NCBI RefSeq assembly: GCF_964204645.1
Contig: NC_134026.1
Location: 18,120,650-18,184,649 of the forward strand
Source: Tubulanus polymorphus
Taxonomy: Eukaryota; Nemertea; Palaeonemertea; Tubulaniformes; Tubulanidae
DNA length: 64,000 nucleotides
Direction of reading: 5' to 3'
The notes beneath the pieces are model-generated. The model made no database searches. It was not told where the DNA came from and worked only from the letters and a program-made list of their open reading frames with translations. Made by a program: the position numbers and the translations under genes. Below, in pieces: positions 49,800 through 61,048 of the stretch (within the stretch, counting starts at the first letter, position 1; every line of letters starts with the position of its first letter).

Positions 49800-50075
49800 C
49801 AGGCTACGATGGTTTGGTCATGTAGAACGAAGTACTGGCTGGACGTCGAGGGTGCGACAAGTAGAGGTGATTCCAGCAAAGAAGAAACCTGACAGACCCA
49901 AGAAAACATGGGAGCAGGGGGTTAGGTAAGACAGGATGTCACTCGGATTGACACCAAACGACCCACACGACCGCTCTAAATGGAGAGGACGACTTCGCTC
50001 AGTCAGACAGGCCCCACCCTCTGGAGAGGATTAATCCAGGCCTGTATAAAATAAACCAGGATGATGATGATCGCT
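49800..50075 (+). mobile_element. 3' end of a non-LTR retrotransposon (reverse transcriptase tail)
   Basis: A plus-strand frame reads RWFGHVERSTGWTSRVRQVE, then a KKKPDRPKKTWEQGV segment. After one in-frame stop it reads MSLGLTPNDPHDRSKWRGRL and ends near 50,033. 'R.FGHV.R', 'GRP..TW' and 'A.DR..WR' are the usual closing motifs of LINE ORF2 proteins. The element ends in AATAAACCAGGATGATGATGATC, a short tandem tail typical of such elements. The 5' part is missing. This is host DNA. Confidence 0.75.
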
Positions 50076-50256
50076 CATTATGATATCCGGTCCAGTCCAT
50101 CGCAGCCATCATTGCACACGATCACATAACTCTGTAACCTTTTGTCATATCGTCTTGATTATTATTCCAATCGATTTCTGAGGAAATTTTCCTACTAGAC
50201 ACCATTTTCATTTACATCTATACAATATAATCGCCCAAAAAAGTTAGACAACAAGC

Positions 50257-50308
50257 TACTCCAGGCACGGCAACCAAAACCAACAAACTGGTTGCCGTGC
50301 CTGGAGTA
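50257..50308. repeat. perfect 20-bp inverted repeat (hairpin)
   Basis: TACTCCAGGCACGGCAACCA at 50,257-50,276 and its exact reverse complement at 50,289-50,308 are separated by 12 bases. The stem is GC-rich against an AT-rich background. A short MITE core or an RNA hairpin are possible; no poly-T follows to make it a terminator. Confidence 0.85.
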
Positions 50309-50599
50309 AAATCGTAACAAAAATGGCCGCCATCTAAAGGAAAATGCATTGGACTCTTCTTCTTCTCTTCTTTCTTCTTTACCTATCGTGTGGCAACCTC
50401 GTAGACGAGGAATATCCCACATGGGGTGTAAGATGCATGAACAAGAAAAAGCTGCATGAGCTAGAAAAATATTGAATAAATAATATATTTACATTTATAA
50501 ATTAAAAATGCGTTGTTTTGTCTGACATTGGCACCATCGTACACATCGTACGCATGGAACCGCCATCGTACACTTTGTACGCATGGTTTGTGGGACTGT

Positions 50600-50765
50600 T
50601 GTTTCTTAGGGTTCATATCGATTAAGGGCAGATTTGAAGCCCTCTATCGAATCTTGTTGGATGACCCAGTCAGGAAGGGTGTTCCAAATGCGGACTGCTT
50701 GGGGAAGGAATGAATATTTGAGGGTGTCTGTCCTGCAGTATGGAACCATGTACCTGGACTTTGTG
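50600..50765 (-). mobile_element. second non-LTR retrotransposon tail (antisense)
   Basis: On the minus strand one frame reads YCRTDTLKYSFLPQAVRIWN, TLPDWVIQQDSIEGFKSALN and a short end. 'Y..SF.P.....WN.LP......S...FK..L' is the classical C-terminus of CR1/L2/Jockey-like reverse transcriptases. It is a short dead fragment of host origin and differs in type from the tail at 49,800. Confidence 0.75.
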
Positions 50766-50869
50766 ACATTGCCTATGTATCTAGATATATTAATATATAT
50801 ATGTTTTTCATGGGCGAGTGATTTGATGCGTTATTCGCGTGTAAGGGATTACGATTTCAGACCTGATTG

Positions 50870-51150
50870 ATTTGATCCGTAAATGATTTGAGGTATGGGT
50901 GAGACGTGAATGCTTCAATGCTTGAAAAGCATATAGACCATGAATTGTAGACACAAGCGATTATTTGAGACATAAAATATTTCATCCGCGATGTGCGTGT
51001 AGAATATGAATTGGAGAAGCAACTATGATTTTAGGCGTGAGTGATTGTAGGTGTGATTGACATGTAGACTATGGATTGAAGAAGCGACTATGATTTGGGA
51101 CGTGAGCGATTTCAGACGTGAATGACATGTTATAACTTCTTGGCTCCGGC
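50870..51150. repeat. degenerate GTGA(A)TGATTTGAGRCGTGA minisatellite, patch 1
   Basis: Loose copies of an 18-20 base phrase (for example GATTTGAGGTATGGGTGAGACGTGAATG) alternate with GACTATGGATTGAAGAAGCGACTATGATT. It is the same family as in 52,905-54,050 and 54,660-56,220. Confidence 0.7.
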
Positions 51151-51408
51151 AAGCGGATTTATCAAAAATTCTGTGTTTGTGGGGATTTCCCAAATCATGT
51201 TGGTGGTAACACGAGTACAAATTTCAGCATAAAATAGATTGTCCTGGTTTCTGAAATTTCAGTATTTACTAGATATTGATATTCACTAGTGTTACTATAC
51301 ACGTTTACATCAAATCTACAAGAAATGAACGACAATAAGTATATCAACAGCACACACAGAAAACATGCCTAAAAGGTCGTAGACTATGGATTGAAGATGC
51401 GACTATGA

Positions 51409-54294
51409 TTATTCGTCTAAATCTTGTTCGGTCAAATCTTGACCTGACATAATTTTAAAAACGAGTCCACTCATCTTAGCCATCGTGTTGTCGGCAACGC
51501 GAATGTCGTACGTACGTTTTTGCATGGTTTGCGAATGTTTCATCAGTGTCGCCAGGTCTTGCTCAGTGCGTGCTCCCAAGTTCATTTGCAACAAAATTGA
51601 AACAATTGATTTTCGCATCACTGTACAACTTGCACGAACATTACGTCCACCGACCTTAATAAATTCTCTCGTTATAACGTTGGCAATTTCTGATTGAGAC
51701 ATTTGCCTTCCAGACCATGTGATGAAGACGGCATCCTTATCCTTGAATTGAGCTGGCACATTTGGACGAATATGTTGTAAGTATGCTCGTAGTAATTGAT
51801 ACTCATTCGTTGAGAGCGAAATTTGTGCCTTACCATACTTTTGTTCCGTTTTATGTACGAGCACTGTCATTACACAACGATTTTTATGTACATTATCCTG
51901 GGCATTCAAAACGTCACTGATTTTCAAATTGATTACAGGTCCTGCCCTGGTGGCATTGGCCAGTACTAATAGCATAATCAGGTGATTCCGGGCATTTGTA
52001 TGATCTTGTTGTGAAATTGTCGCAGCCTCATGACACGTACGTAGAATGGTGCCTGCTCTGGTAGCACGATCACTATTCAAATACGATAGTACTTGTTTGA
52101 CAGTAACAATTGCACGTTTGTGAATTTCTTTCTTTTCATGCGCACGCGTAGAAATCATTTTATTCAAGCTTGTATTCCACAATTTTACGTGCTCGTTGAT
52201 GATCTCGTGACAATCTTTCAAAACCCAGTGCTTTTGTTTTATTATACCCCATTTTATAAACTTTTGAAAAGAAAGTAAATAGTTTTTCACCGTACTAGCC
52301 TGTTTTGTTTTCAGCATGTTTGGAATAAAGTTCTGTTCAATCTGATTTAAATTGTCAATTAATGACGATTTTGTGAATGTTTTATTGCCGAAATTTTTAA
52401 ACACAATATTCGCCATTTTCGCGGTTTGAGAAGAGACGGCGTTACTTTTCATACCGCCACCAAATGTCGACAGCCACCGCTGGAATTCTCGATTTTCGGC
52501 CTGAAATTCTGCTGGTATGCCCACATCAACGTTATTATAATCATCATCATCGTCATCATCATCATCATCACTTGACGGAAAATATTCCATGTCATCATCG
52601 CTTTCGTCATCAACCACCACCATTGGACTTCCATTTTCTTCAGCAGCATCATTTTCAGTATCATCATCTTCATCAACATCATCATCATCATCATCATCAT
52701 TATCGCCATTCCTGTCCGACGCTGTAACGTTTTTTGTTGACGTTTGTTTGTGAGTCATCGCCATATATCGATGATAGTTTTCATCACCGGGAACAAAGCC
52801 ATGTTTTTTCGTGCGCAGATGTTTGTCCAGACGATCAAATGTTGCTAAACATCCTTCAACAGGACACGTTGCTTTGGTATCTGCTGCATCTGAAAAACAA
52901 AACATGAATGATTTGAGACGTGAGTGATTGGAGGTGTGATTGATGGTTTCAGTTTTAGTTTATTCGGTATCCATAATCTCACAAACAGCAAGTTTTTCAA
53001 TGGAGAAAACATAACAATTAACAAATATATGATAAAGCAACAATATAGGGAGTGAAAAATGAAAGTTCAATACAATTTGTAGTTTCAGCATAATTTTGAT
53101 TTGACAGAATTTTTTATTTCATGGCGTAATTGTCTCTTAAAACTTTTATGTATGAGCCATTTGAGGCATGTATGATTTGAGACGTAAGTGATTAGAAGCG
53201 TGATTGGCATGTAGATTGTAATTAAGGCGTGAGTGATTTAAGACGTGAATGATTTGAGGCGTGATTGTTGTGTAGAATGTGAGTTGTAAACAGATACAAC
53301 TATGATTTGAGGATGAATGATTTGAGGCGTCAGTGATTAGAGGGGTGATTGGTGTGCAGACTAAATTGCAGACATAAACGAATAAGATTTGAGGCATGAA
53401 TGATTTGAGGAGTGAGTGATTTGAGGTGTGAATGATTGGAGGCATTAATGATTTGAGGCGTGCATGATTGGTGGCGTGAATGATTTGAAAGTTCAATGAT
53501 TGGTGTGTAGACTGAATTGCAGATATAAACGAATATGATTTGAGGCATGAATGATTGGAGGCGTGAATGATTGGAGGTGTTAATGATTTGAGGCATGAAT
53601 AATTTGAGGAGTGAGTGATTTGAGGCGTGAATGATTGGAGGAGTTAATGATTTGAGGCGTGAATGATTGGAGGCGTTAATGATTTTTTAGGTGTGCATGA
53701 TTGGAGGCGTGAATGATTTGAGGCGTGAATGATTTGAAAGTTCAATGATTGGTGTGTAGACTGAATTGCAGATATAAACGAATATGATTTGAGGCATGAA
53801 TGATTGGAGGGGTGAATGATTGGAGGCGTTAATGATTTTTTAGGTGTGCATGATTGGAGACGTGAATGATTTGAAAGTTCAATGATTGGTGTGTAGACTG
53901 AATTGCAGATATAAACGAATATGATTTGAGGCATGAATGATTGGAGGGGTGATTGGTGTGTAGACTGAAAGGCAGACATAAACGAATAAGATTTGAGGCA
54001 TGAATGATTTGAGGCGTGAGTGATTGGATGAGTGATTTGCATGTGATTATAGTGATTGGCAATAATAGTGAAAACGATTGACATTCGTCTGTCAATTAGA
54101 AAAAAATAGGAAGAGAACGTCAATGACATTGAACAATGATGAAATATAAGATATTTACCTTTAGAGTATTTAGTAGCAGCTTCAGACGAGAAACGGTGAT
54201 ATTTACGCAGATGATTTTTATACGAGCATTCAAAATCACAATCACAAAAAAGACACTTTCTCTGTGTCAATTTTGACTTCTTCACTGGTGGCAT
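51409..54294 (-). CDS. spliced zinc-finger tyrosine recombinase gene (two exons, about 538 aa)
   Basis: Exon 1 is 54,294-54,159 (ATG; MPPVKKSKLTQRKCLFCD) with finger C..C...H...H; the donor AAAG|GTAAAT is at 54,158. Exon 2 is 52,889-51,409 behind TTTTTCAG. The phases agree (1+2), giving the junction residue Asp. Exon 2 opens with finger CPVEGCLATFDRLDKHLRTKKH, has an Asp-rich stretch (DDDDDDDVDEDDDTEND), then a core-binding region and a catalytic part. The catalytic part has NATRAGPVINLKISDVL (Arg), LVHKTEQKYGKAQIS (Lys), SCTVMRKSIVS (second Arg) and LMKHSQTMQKRTYDIR (His, Tyr). It is paralogous to the intronless gene at 47,072. The 1.3-kb intron is filled with minisatellite. No target for recombination is visible. 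Confidence 0.75.
52520..52712 (-). repeat. trinucleotide tract coding for an Asp-rich stretch
   Basis: ATC/TCA repeats (plus strand) encode Asp runs in the recombinase gene. The opposite frames give His-rich or Met-rich artefacts. Confidence 0.8.
52905..54060. repeat. minisatellite TGATTTGAGGCGTGAATGA, patch 2 (intron)
   Basis: Dozens of copies of an 18-20 base phrase TGATTTGAGGCGTGAA are mixed with longer units such as GTGTAGACTGAATTGCAGATATAAACGAATATGATTTGAGGC, repeated at about 53,512, 53,755 and 53,893. It fills the intron of the recombinase gene. ORFs through it (ASNHSRLKS-type peptides) are artefacts. Confidence 0.85.
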
Positions 54295-54309
54295 GATACA
54301 ATGTCGCAA

Positions 54310-54640
54310 AAATACTCCTGTGAAAATACAACCACAAAATGATGTTTGAATGACGCTAAAATGAGGAGGGTTGGATATTTTATTGTGTGGTTGAGTTGAC
54401 TTGACACTTGAGTCGACTTGTCACGATCTGTGAGCTAATTGAAAGAGAAATCGATACCATGCCTCTTGTCGCTATACTGTGCGGTTCAGCTATCGTTGAA
54501 CAAACTTTTACATGACACTAATACTAAAAATTAGTCCTGTGCAAATGGACCGTTCAATGTTTTTATTTTCAATCCTTCCATGGCAAATATCGTAGAACAA
54601 AGATTCAAGTCGATTTATATATCTTCATCCTCTCGTGAAA
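54310..54640. other. intergenic stretch upstream of the recombinase gene
   Basis: No repeat or gene seen. It probably holds the promoter of the gene starting at 54,294, but I found no clear TATA box. Confidence 0.3.
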
Positions 54641-54659
54641 ATATCGCAACATATACCTA

Positions 54660-56220
54660 GGACGACTCTGGGGAAGGGGTGAGGCGTGAGTGATTGGAGG
54701 CGTGATTGGCATGTATACTGCGAGTTGCAGACAGAGATGACTATCATTTGAGGCATGAATGATTTGAGACTTGAATGATTTGAGACGAGATCTGAATTTT
54801 GACTGTGAACTGTAAGAAGCCAATGTGATTTGAGACGTGAATGATTTCAGGCTTGAATGATTTGAGACGAGATCTGAATTTCGACTATGAACTGTAAAAA
54901 GCAACTGTGATTTGAGACGCGAATGATTCGAGGCGTGATTTGACTTTGATCAGAGTGTGATTTGAGACACGAATCATATGAGACGCAAATTATTTGAGAC
55001 GCTGATGATTTGAGACGTGATTCGACATTGATGGGAAAAAGCATTATGAGTTGAAACGTCAATGATTTGAGGCGTGATTTGATTTGAGGCGTGATTCGAA
55101 TTTGACCAAAGAGACAATGAGACGAGATCTGAATTTCGACTATGAACTGTAAAAAGCAACTGTGATTTGAGACGCGAATGATTCGAGGCGTGATTTGACT
55201 TTGATCGGAGTGTGATTTGAGACACGAATGATATGAGATGCAAATTATTTGAGACGCTGGTGATTTGAGACGTGATTCGACATTGATCGGAAAAAGCATT
55301 ATGAGTTGAGATGCGAATGATTCGAATTTGACCAAAGAGACAATGAGACGAGATCTGAATTTCGACTATGAACTGTAAAAAGCAACTGTGATTTGAGACG
55401 CGAATGATTCGAGGCGTGATTTGACTTTGATCGGAGTGTGATTTGAGACACGAATGATATGAGATGCAAATTATTTGAGACGCTGGTGATTTGAGACGTG
55501 ATTCGACATTGATCGGAAAAAGCATTATGAGTTGAGATGCGAATGATTCGAATTTGACCAAAGAGACAATGAGACGAGATCTGAATTTGAGACGCTGATG
55601 ATTTGAGACGTGATTCGACATTGATCGGAAAAAGCATTATGAGTTGAGACGCGAATGATTCGAGGCGTGATTTGACTTTAATCGGAGTGTGATTTGAGAC
55701 ACGAATCATATGAGACGCAAATTATTTGAGACGCTGATGATTTGAGACGTGATTCGACATTGATCGGAAAAAGCTTATGAGTTGAGACGTGAATGATTTG
55801 AGGCGTGATTTGATTTGAGGCGTGATTTGATTTGAGGCGTGATTCGAATTTGACCAAAGAGACAATGAAACGAGATCTGAATTTCGACTATGAACTGTAA
55901 AAAGCAACTGTGATTTGAGACGCGAATGATTCGAGGCGTGATTTGACTTTGATCGGAGTGTGATTTGAGACACGAATCATATGAGACGCAAATTATTTGA
56001 GACGCTGATGATTTGAGACGTGATTCGACATTGATCGGAGTTGAGACGTGAATGATTTGAGACGCGAATCGAGTAGGCGACTGTGAATTGAGACGTGAAT
56101 GATTTGAGATATGATTTGTTTTTTAACGTTCAACAACTAGCCGACGGTGAGTTTAGACACGAGTGATTTGACGTTGATGGGAAAGAGCATTATGACTTGA
56201 GACGTGAAAGAATGGGGCTC
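54660..56220. repeat. minisatellite patch 3 with a 226-bp higher-order unit
   Basis: The short TGATTTGAGACGTGA phrase is organised into a longer unit. GAGACAATGAGACGAGATCTG recurs at 55,111, 55,337 and 55,563, exactly 226 bases apart, and once more (diverged) at 55,859. Each unit contains AAAAAGCAACTGTGATTTGAG and TTGATCGGAGTGTGATTTGAG. Later units carry internal deletions. ORFs here are artefacts. Confidence 0.9.
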
Positions 56221-56803
56221 TTGCAGAACTAATATCACTAGGGGCGTTACTGTGCTATGGGTCATGGCTACATTAAAAATAGTATAGAAAATGTCACTGT
56301 TTGCCTTATAACTTTCTTATTAGTTGAAATCACTGCCAACATGCTGTGAAAAAGTTGTTCAAAATTTGATTCTGAACATTTTGATATAAATTTAAGTACG
56401 TTTGGTGCTACAGTAAAAGCTGTGCTCATTTGAAATATCGTTAAAATTTTGAATGATTTTTTACGCTAAGTCCCAAAAAATGTTAATTTCTCAAGAGAGT
56501 GCAGGTTATACAGATAATACAAGAGTACTAAAAATAATATAACTACATGCGTTAGATAATAACAAATAAATTTCCCACAGCATGTTGGCTGATTTGGTCA
56601 ACCGTTTTTGAAATATTAGCAAATAACCGGTTAGTTTTGGGCTGTTTCAGTGTAAAATTGGACCCATGCACAACAATGCCATCTGTTGGGTGTGCTGGTG
56701 TACAACAACCTCATTAAGTCAGAAAATCGATTTTAATCACGCGATGGAAGTTTATTATCTTCGGCATATTCATCGATGCGACTTTACAAAATTGTGACAA
56801 AAG
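56221..56803. other. non-repetitive intergenic stretch
   Basis: AT-rich sequence with no gene and no obvious repeat; presumably the 3' flank of the gene ending at 56,804. Confidence 0.4.
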
Positions 56804-58159
56804 TCACTTTGTTCTATACATCCCTCGAACAATATCATAACATCTTTTTTCTATGATATTCTTATCGTGTCCGTACAAAGTTATGAATTGTTGAAGTACC
56901 GAATTGTTCATTTTTGTACGCACGTCCTGAATTCTAATATTTTTCTTCTTTATTTCATTCTTGAACAAAGCGGCAAGTTCTTCTTTCAAATTGTCAGGTA
57001 CTTTATGCTTTTTGTGTGACTTTGATGTCGTTTTTCTGTGTGACTGTCCTGCTCCTGCATTTTTGTAATCGTTTGAATCATTCTTAACCTCACCATCATC
57101 GACATAATCTTCGTCATCATTATCATTGTCTGTTCCATAATCATCGTCCATTATTTTAGCTTTCTTTTTGTGTGCAATTTTTTGTGGTGTTTTTTCATGT
57201 GATCGTCTAGCTATCGCGTGTTCGTTGATGTAATCATCATCACTCTCCATCATTGTATCGTCCATAACACCATCTACTTCTACATCATTCTCTTCATTAT
57301 CCACTAATTCATCGTTATCAATTTCGTTACCTACATCGTCCTCGTCATTTGCGCCACGTTCTTCTTCACGATGTTCTTCGTTCACTTCTTTTTTGATTTT
57401 ATATTCTGCTTTTTTCCCTTCACACATTAGTTCTTTGTACTTGGCGTCTGTTTGCTTCAGATTGTGGCAACTGCTTTGTAGGTGGGGACCCAATTGTTTC
57501 ACAAGCTTGGGGCAGTCCGCCACCGGACACTTTGTAAATACCGTTGATCTGTTGACCAACGGAATCTTTTCCATTTCGTCCTTGTGTTTTCCCATATTCT
57601 GAAACAAAAGACAAAATCACTTTAGTCTATACGGTGTGAGTTTAAATCTCAATTATTTTAGACGTGATGCGAGATGAAATAATGAAATCCATGTGATTTT
57701 AACCGCGAATGATATTAGACGTGATCAGGATTTGATTTACATCGATTACGATTATCAAGTTTGATTCAAAACGTGAATGATTTCAGACGTGATTTGAAGT
57801 TGGACTTTAACCACTCCACGTCGGGAACCGCATATAAGCGTACTCTTTACATTTTACTGGTCTAACGCCAGACGATTTTACTTGTAATGGGGGGAGGTCT
57901 CGCAAAAATTATCTCCCCGTTAAATATATAGTATGAGTGTGAACCGATAATTATTTTAGACATGATTTGAGGTGAAGTAATGAAATCCATGTAAAGTTTG
58001 ATTCAAAAACGTGAATGATTTCAGACGTGATTTTCTACCTACCTTGAAGTCTTTTCCGAATAATGTTATAGTTCTTTCCGTAATGCGATGAAAGCTTTTC
58101 AGGTGGCGTGGAAAACTCGAAGCTATGTCTTTCTCACAAAGAACACAATATTGCTTCAT
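56804..58159 (-). CDS. spliced two-finger protein related to the recombinase N-terminus, about 303 aa
   Basis: Exon 1 is 58,159-58,043 (ATG; finger CVLCEKDIASSFPRHLKSFH) with donor CAAG|GTAGGT. Exon 2 is 57,598-56,804 behind TTTGTTTCAG; the phase is 0 on both sides. Exon 2 starts with finger CPVADCPKLVKQLGPHLQSSCH and continues with acidic repeats (EEENDVEVDGVMDDTMMESD) and basic linkers (KKKAKIMDDDYGTDND). It ends in a short helical domain (RTKMNNSVLQQFITLYGHDK) where the recombinase should be. So the intron position and both fingers match the neighbour at 51,409, but the catalytic domain is absent. It probably binds DNA. It is either a truncated relative or a regulator of such elements. Confidence 0.65.
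57640..58035. repeat. minisatellite patch 4 in the intron
   Basis: GTTTGATTCAAAACGTGAATGATTTCAGACGTGATTT occurs at about 57,759 and again (with small changes) at about 57,994, among loose copies of the GTGAATGATTT phrase. It lies in the intron of the two-finger gene, as patch 2 lies in the intron of its neighbour. Confidence 0.65.
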
Positions 58160-58379
58160 ATTGGAAATTTGCCAAAGATAATTTATATATCGATGTGTTG
58201 CGTTTTGGTACTGAAAATGGAGTGGATAGAATCAACGTGATTGAACATTAGAACACAAAGCGGTATAAGAACGTGAATACTGCCAAACCTACTTCTAAAA
58301 CCCTGAGCAATTTTGGGATCGCTATTCATACCGAACAGATCAACAGGGATTAACTATAAGTTTTTTCAAAAATTTTATT

Positions 58380-60025
58380 TTTGAGAAAAACTGAAATATT
58401 ATTTCACCATCGTGTCTATCGGTCAAAAATAAGCACGCATGCACAGTTTGAGGCAAATCGCAGTAGGGGAACATGGTATTCTAGCAAATAACCAAATGAC
58501 AAATTCACAACTTTCCTGAAATTGAACATAAAAAATCGTCTCAAAGTCAACATTTGTAGAAAACTGAAATGTCTACTCACCAATAGTTTTCTAATGGTAA
58601 TCCGAACTGTGGGAACTGGTGTAGAATAATCCAAATGATAGCACAGAATTCGGGTAGATCCGTACGGTCTGAAAGACAGAATGGAAATGAATTGAGAACG
58701 TGGTGGACACAAGATGGCCAACTTTGCGCATGCGCAGTATGGTAAAACGAAAGCTTTGATGAAAAACTGTAATTTTTCTGGTGGAATGGGCTAGATACGT
58801 TATAGAGATGATGTGTGCAAAGTTTCAATTCGATCCCAGTGTGGGAACCATGTTTTCTATGGTGGGGGGATCTGGGGCGCAAGTGAGCCAAAAAAACACC
58901 CAAAATGAAAAATTATAAAATATTTAGAAAAAACTGAAATTTCTCTCTTGGCATAGCCAGAGAACCTGAAAACAAGCAGTTATACAAAGTTCCATCGATA
59001 TCCAAGTGTGTGTGATTTTTGTATAAGTTGGGTTATTAGACACAGGAGGTCACCCTTGCCCATGCGCAGTAGTGGAAAAGACAAACTCCCGATGAAAAAC
59101 TGCAATCTTTTGATTGGAATCGTCTATGTTCTATGGTTAGATGTCATTTGTTGAGTTTTTGAGAAAATCAAACTGTGGGAAGGCAGAGATATGTATTGGG
59201 GTTTAAGGGGTCAGGGCCCCTTTCACGTAAAATCTAAACCTCGGAGAAAAACTGCATCTTCTCTTTGGAATCGATGATAGAACATCATAAAAGACTCAAA
59301 TACGAAGTTTAAAGCAAATCCGAGTGTAGGAAGATGCTCTTTGAAATTTTGTTCAGCTAGGGTCAAGGGTTGTCAAAGGCATCCCTCGAAAAATCAAAAC
59401 CTCATAGAAAAACTGAATTTTCTCGGCGAATGCGTTCATAGCATGTTAAAACAAGTTAAAATACAAAGTTATAGCGAAATCCAACTGTGGGAAGCCTGCA
59501 AACCATAGTACATGCAACTCTGACAATATTACAAGAAAAATCGCATAAAATGGTCTACAAAGTCAAGATTTTAGGAAAAACTGAAATTTTAACTCACCAA
59601 AATGTGTATCGACACTAGATAGATGCTATATCCAAGAATCACAATAATCCTGGTGTGGAAAGAGGTAAAAATAATTCGATTTGTCGGCCGGAGAAAATCT
59701 CGATACGTCCTTTCAGTAGAAAGTCAGCGCAGTGAATGAAGCTAGAACATGGCGGACAAAACATGGTGGTTCTCGCGCATGCGCAGTATGCTACATCGAG
59801 AACTTGTATGAAAAACTGTAATTTTACTTTGGAATATTGACTGGTTGTCCGTATGTGAAGTTTAAAACGAATCTCTATGTGGGAAGGGGGTGTAGCAGGG
59901 AAGGGTTCACTTAACGCATGCGCAATAAGCTAACATTAGAACTTGGATGAAAAACTACAATTTTATTTTGGAATAATATTAATCAATCGACAGACAGAAG
60001 CATGTTTGTAAAGTTTAAAAGAAAT
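58380..60025. repeat. degenerate tandem repeat with GAAAAACTGNAATTTT and GCGCATGCGCAGTA cores
   Basis: GAAAAACTGAAAT- or GAAAAACTGTAATTTT-like phrases occur about every 130-240 bases (58,386; 58,765; 59,095; 59,256; 59,411; 59,576; 59,812; 59,949). In several units a GCGCATGCGCAGTATG phrase precedes them (58,727; 59,057; 59,774; 59,918), and a '..GTGTGGGAA..' phrase follows. No gene fits. Confidence 0.7.
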
Positions 60026-60616
60026 TCCAGTGTGGGAAAGGGGGTACCTGGTTAGTAATCTGTCTATTCCTGGTCTTGTTGTTCAGACCGGCTGGATAAT
60101 TCTTCCTTCTTCATCCACGATTCTGTAGGTTGATGGTTCACCAAAAAGATTGGTTTGGATAGCACTGAATTTTGCAAAGTTTAATCGTTGGTTGGTGGTC
60201 CCTCACACTAAAAGACGTTTGTAAATCCGCCCGCATTGTGCAACCAATTCCGTTGAATCCTGACTTCTTCGAGCTTTCCTTACTAGGTGGTTGTCACCTG
60301 ACGGTTTCTGACCAAGGCCGTTTCAGAGATAGAGATTTTCAGCTAGGATGAGATAATCTTCATCCCGGATGGCTTTAATAGTTTGAGTTACTTGTTGTCC
60401 AGGCATTTTGAAATGATACACATAGTTTTTATAAAAACATGGTGAGGAAACTATTTGTACCCAGAAAATCTAACCACGTACCAAAGATATTTAGAAAAAC
60501 TGACGTTTTACTGCACAGGCTGCATTTGGGTAACAAAATGAATGTCTATGGAAAGTCTCTACCGATTCGACATGTGGGATCAGAGAAAATTACAAGTCCA
60601 AAAAATCCCGCGCCGT
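60026..60616. other. non-coding stretch
   Basis: No convincing gene, repeat or signal seen. Confidence 0.4.
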
Positions 60617-61048
60617 CAACCACTGTTTCTTGTTTTAGGAAGCGTGGATGCGACACTAGAGCTAGGCCACAACGGCCCTGAGTATGACAAGACATAATGT
60701 CCCAGCCCGGCAGGGCCAAATCGTGTAAGTCTTGTCGAATTACCAATGTTATAGTGGCTTAGCAGCGGCAGAGTTGTGTTTCCAAAGTTGAAAAATGAAT
60801 AGTTCCAAAAATGACCAATAGTCGATAAAGTGGCGCTGAGGCATAAAAATATGGGGGTCTCTCTGGCTACTATACCTTAAGGTACACAGTGCGGTGCACG
60901 GTGCGAAGATTTTTCCTACTCTTTTACCATAAACCTTAAAAGATTTTAAAGAAAATAGTCCATGTTTTTTTCTTGTACCGTGTACCGTGTACCGATGTGG
61001 CCTAGCGCTAGCGTCGCCTACTCGCTTCCCAAAAAAACAAGAATCAGT
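60617..61048. mobile_element. short element with ~60-bp terminal inverted repeats
   Basis: AACCACTGTTTCTTGTTTTAGGAAGCGTGGATGCGACACTAGAGCTAGGCCACA at the left (~60,618-60,671) matches the reverse complement of the right end (~60,988-61,048, ...GTGGCCTAGCGCTAGCGTCGCCTACTCGCTTCCC...CAGTGGTTAG), with several mismatches and a small indel. There is no coding capacity inside. It looks like a MITE. ACCGTGTACCGTGTACCG near 60,977 is a small internal tandem. Confidence 0.6.

Noticed and set aside
52449-52727. Poly-His and poly-Met ORFs
   Set aside because: Other frames of the Asp-rich trinucleotide tract of the recombinase gene.
53146-55973. Long ORFs with SNHSRLKS-like repeated peptides
   Set aside because: Translation of the minisatellite; frames follow the repeat, not a gene.
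54660-56220. CRISPR-like array
   Set aside because: Spacers are themselves repeats and the setting is eukaryotic; units vary in length and sequence.
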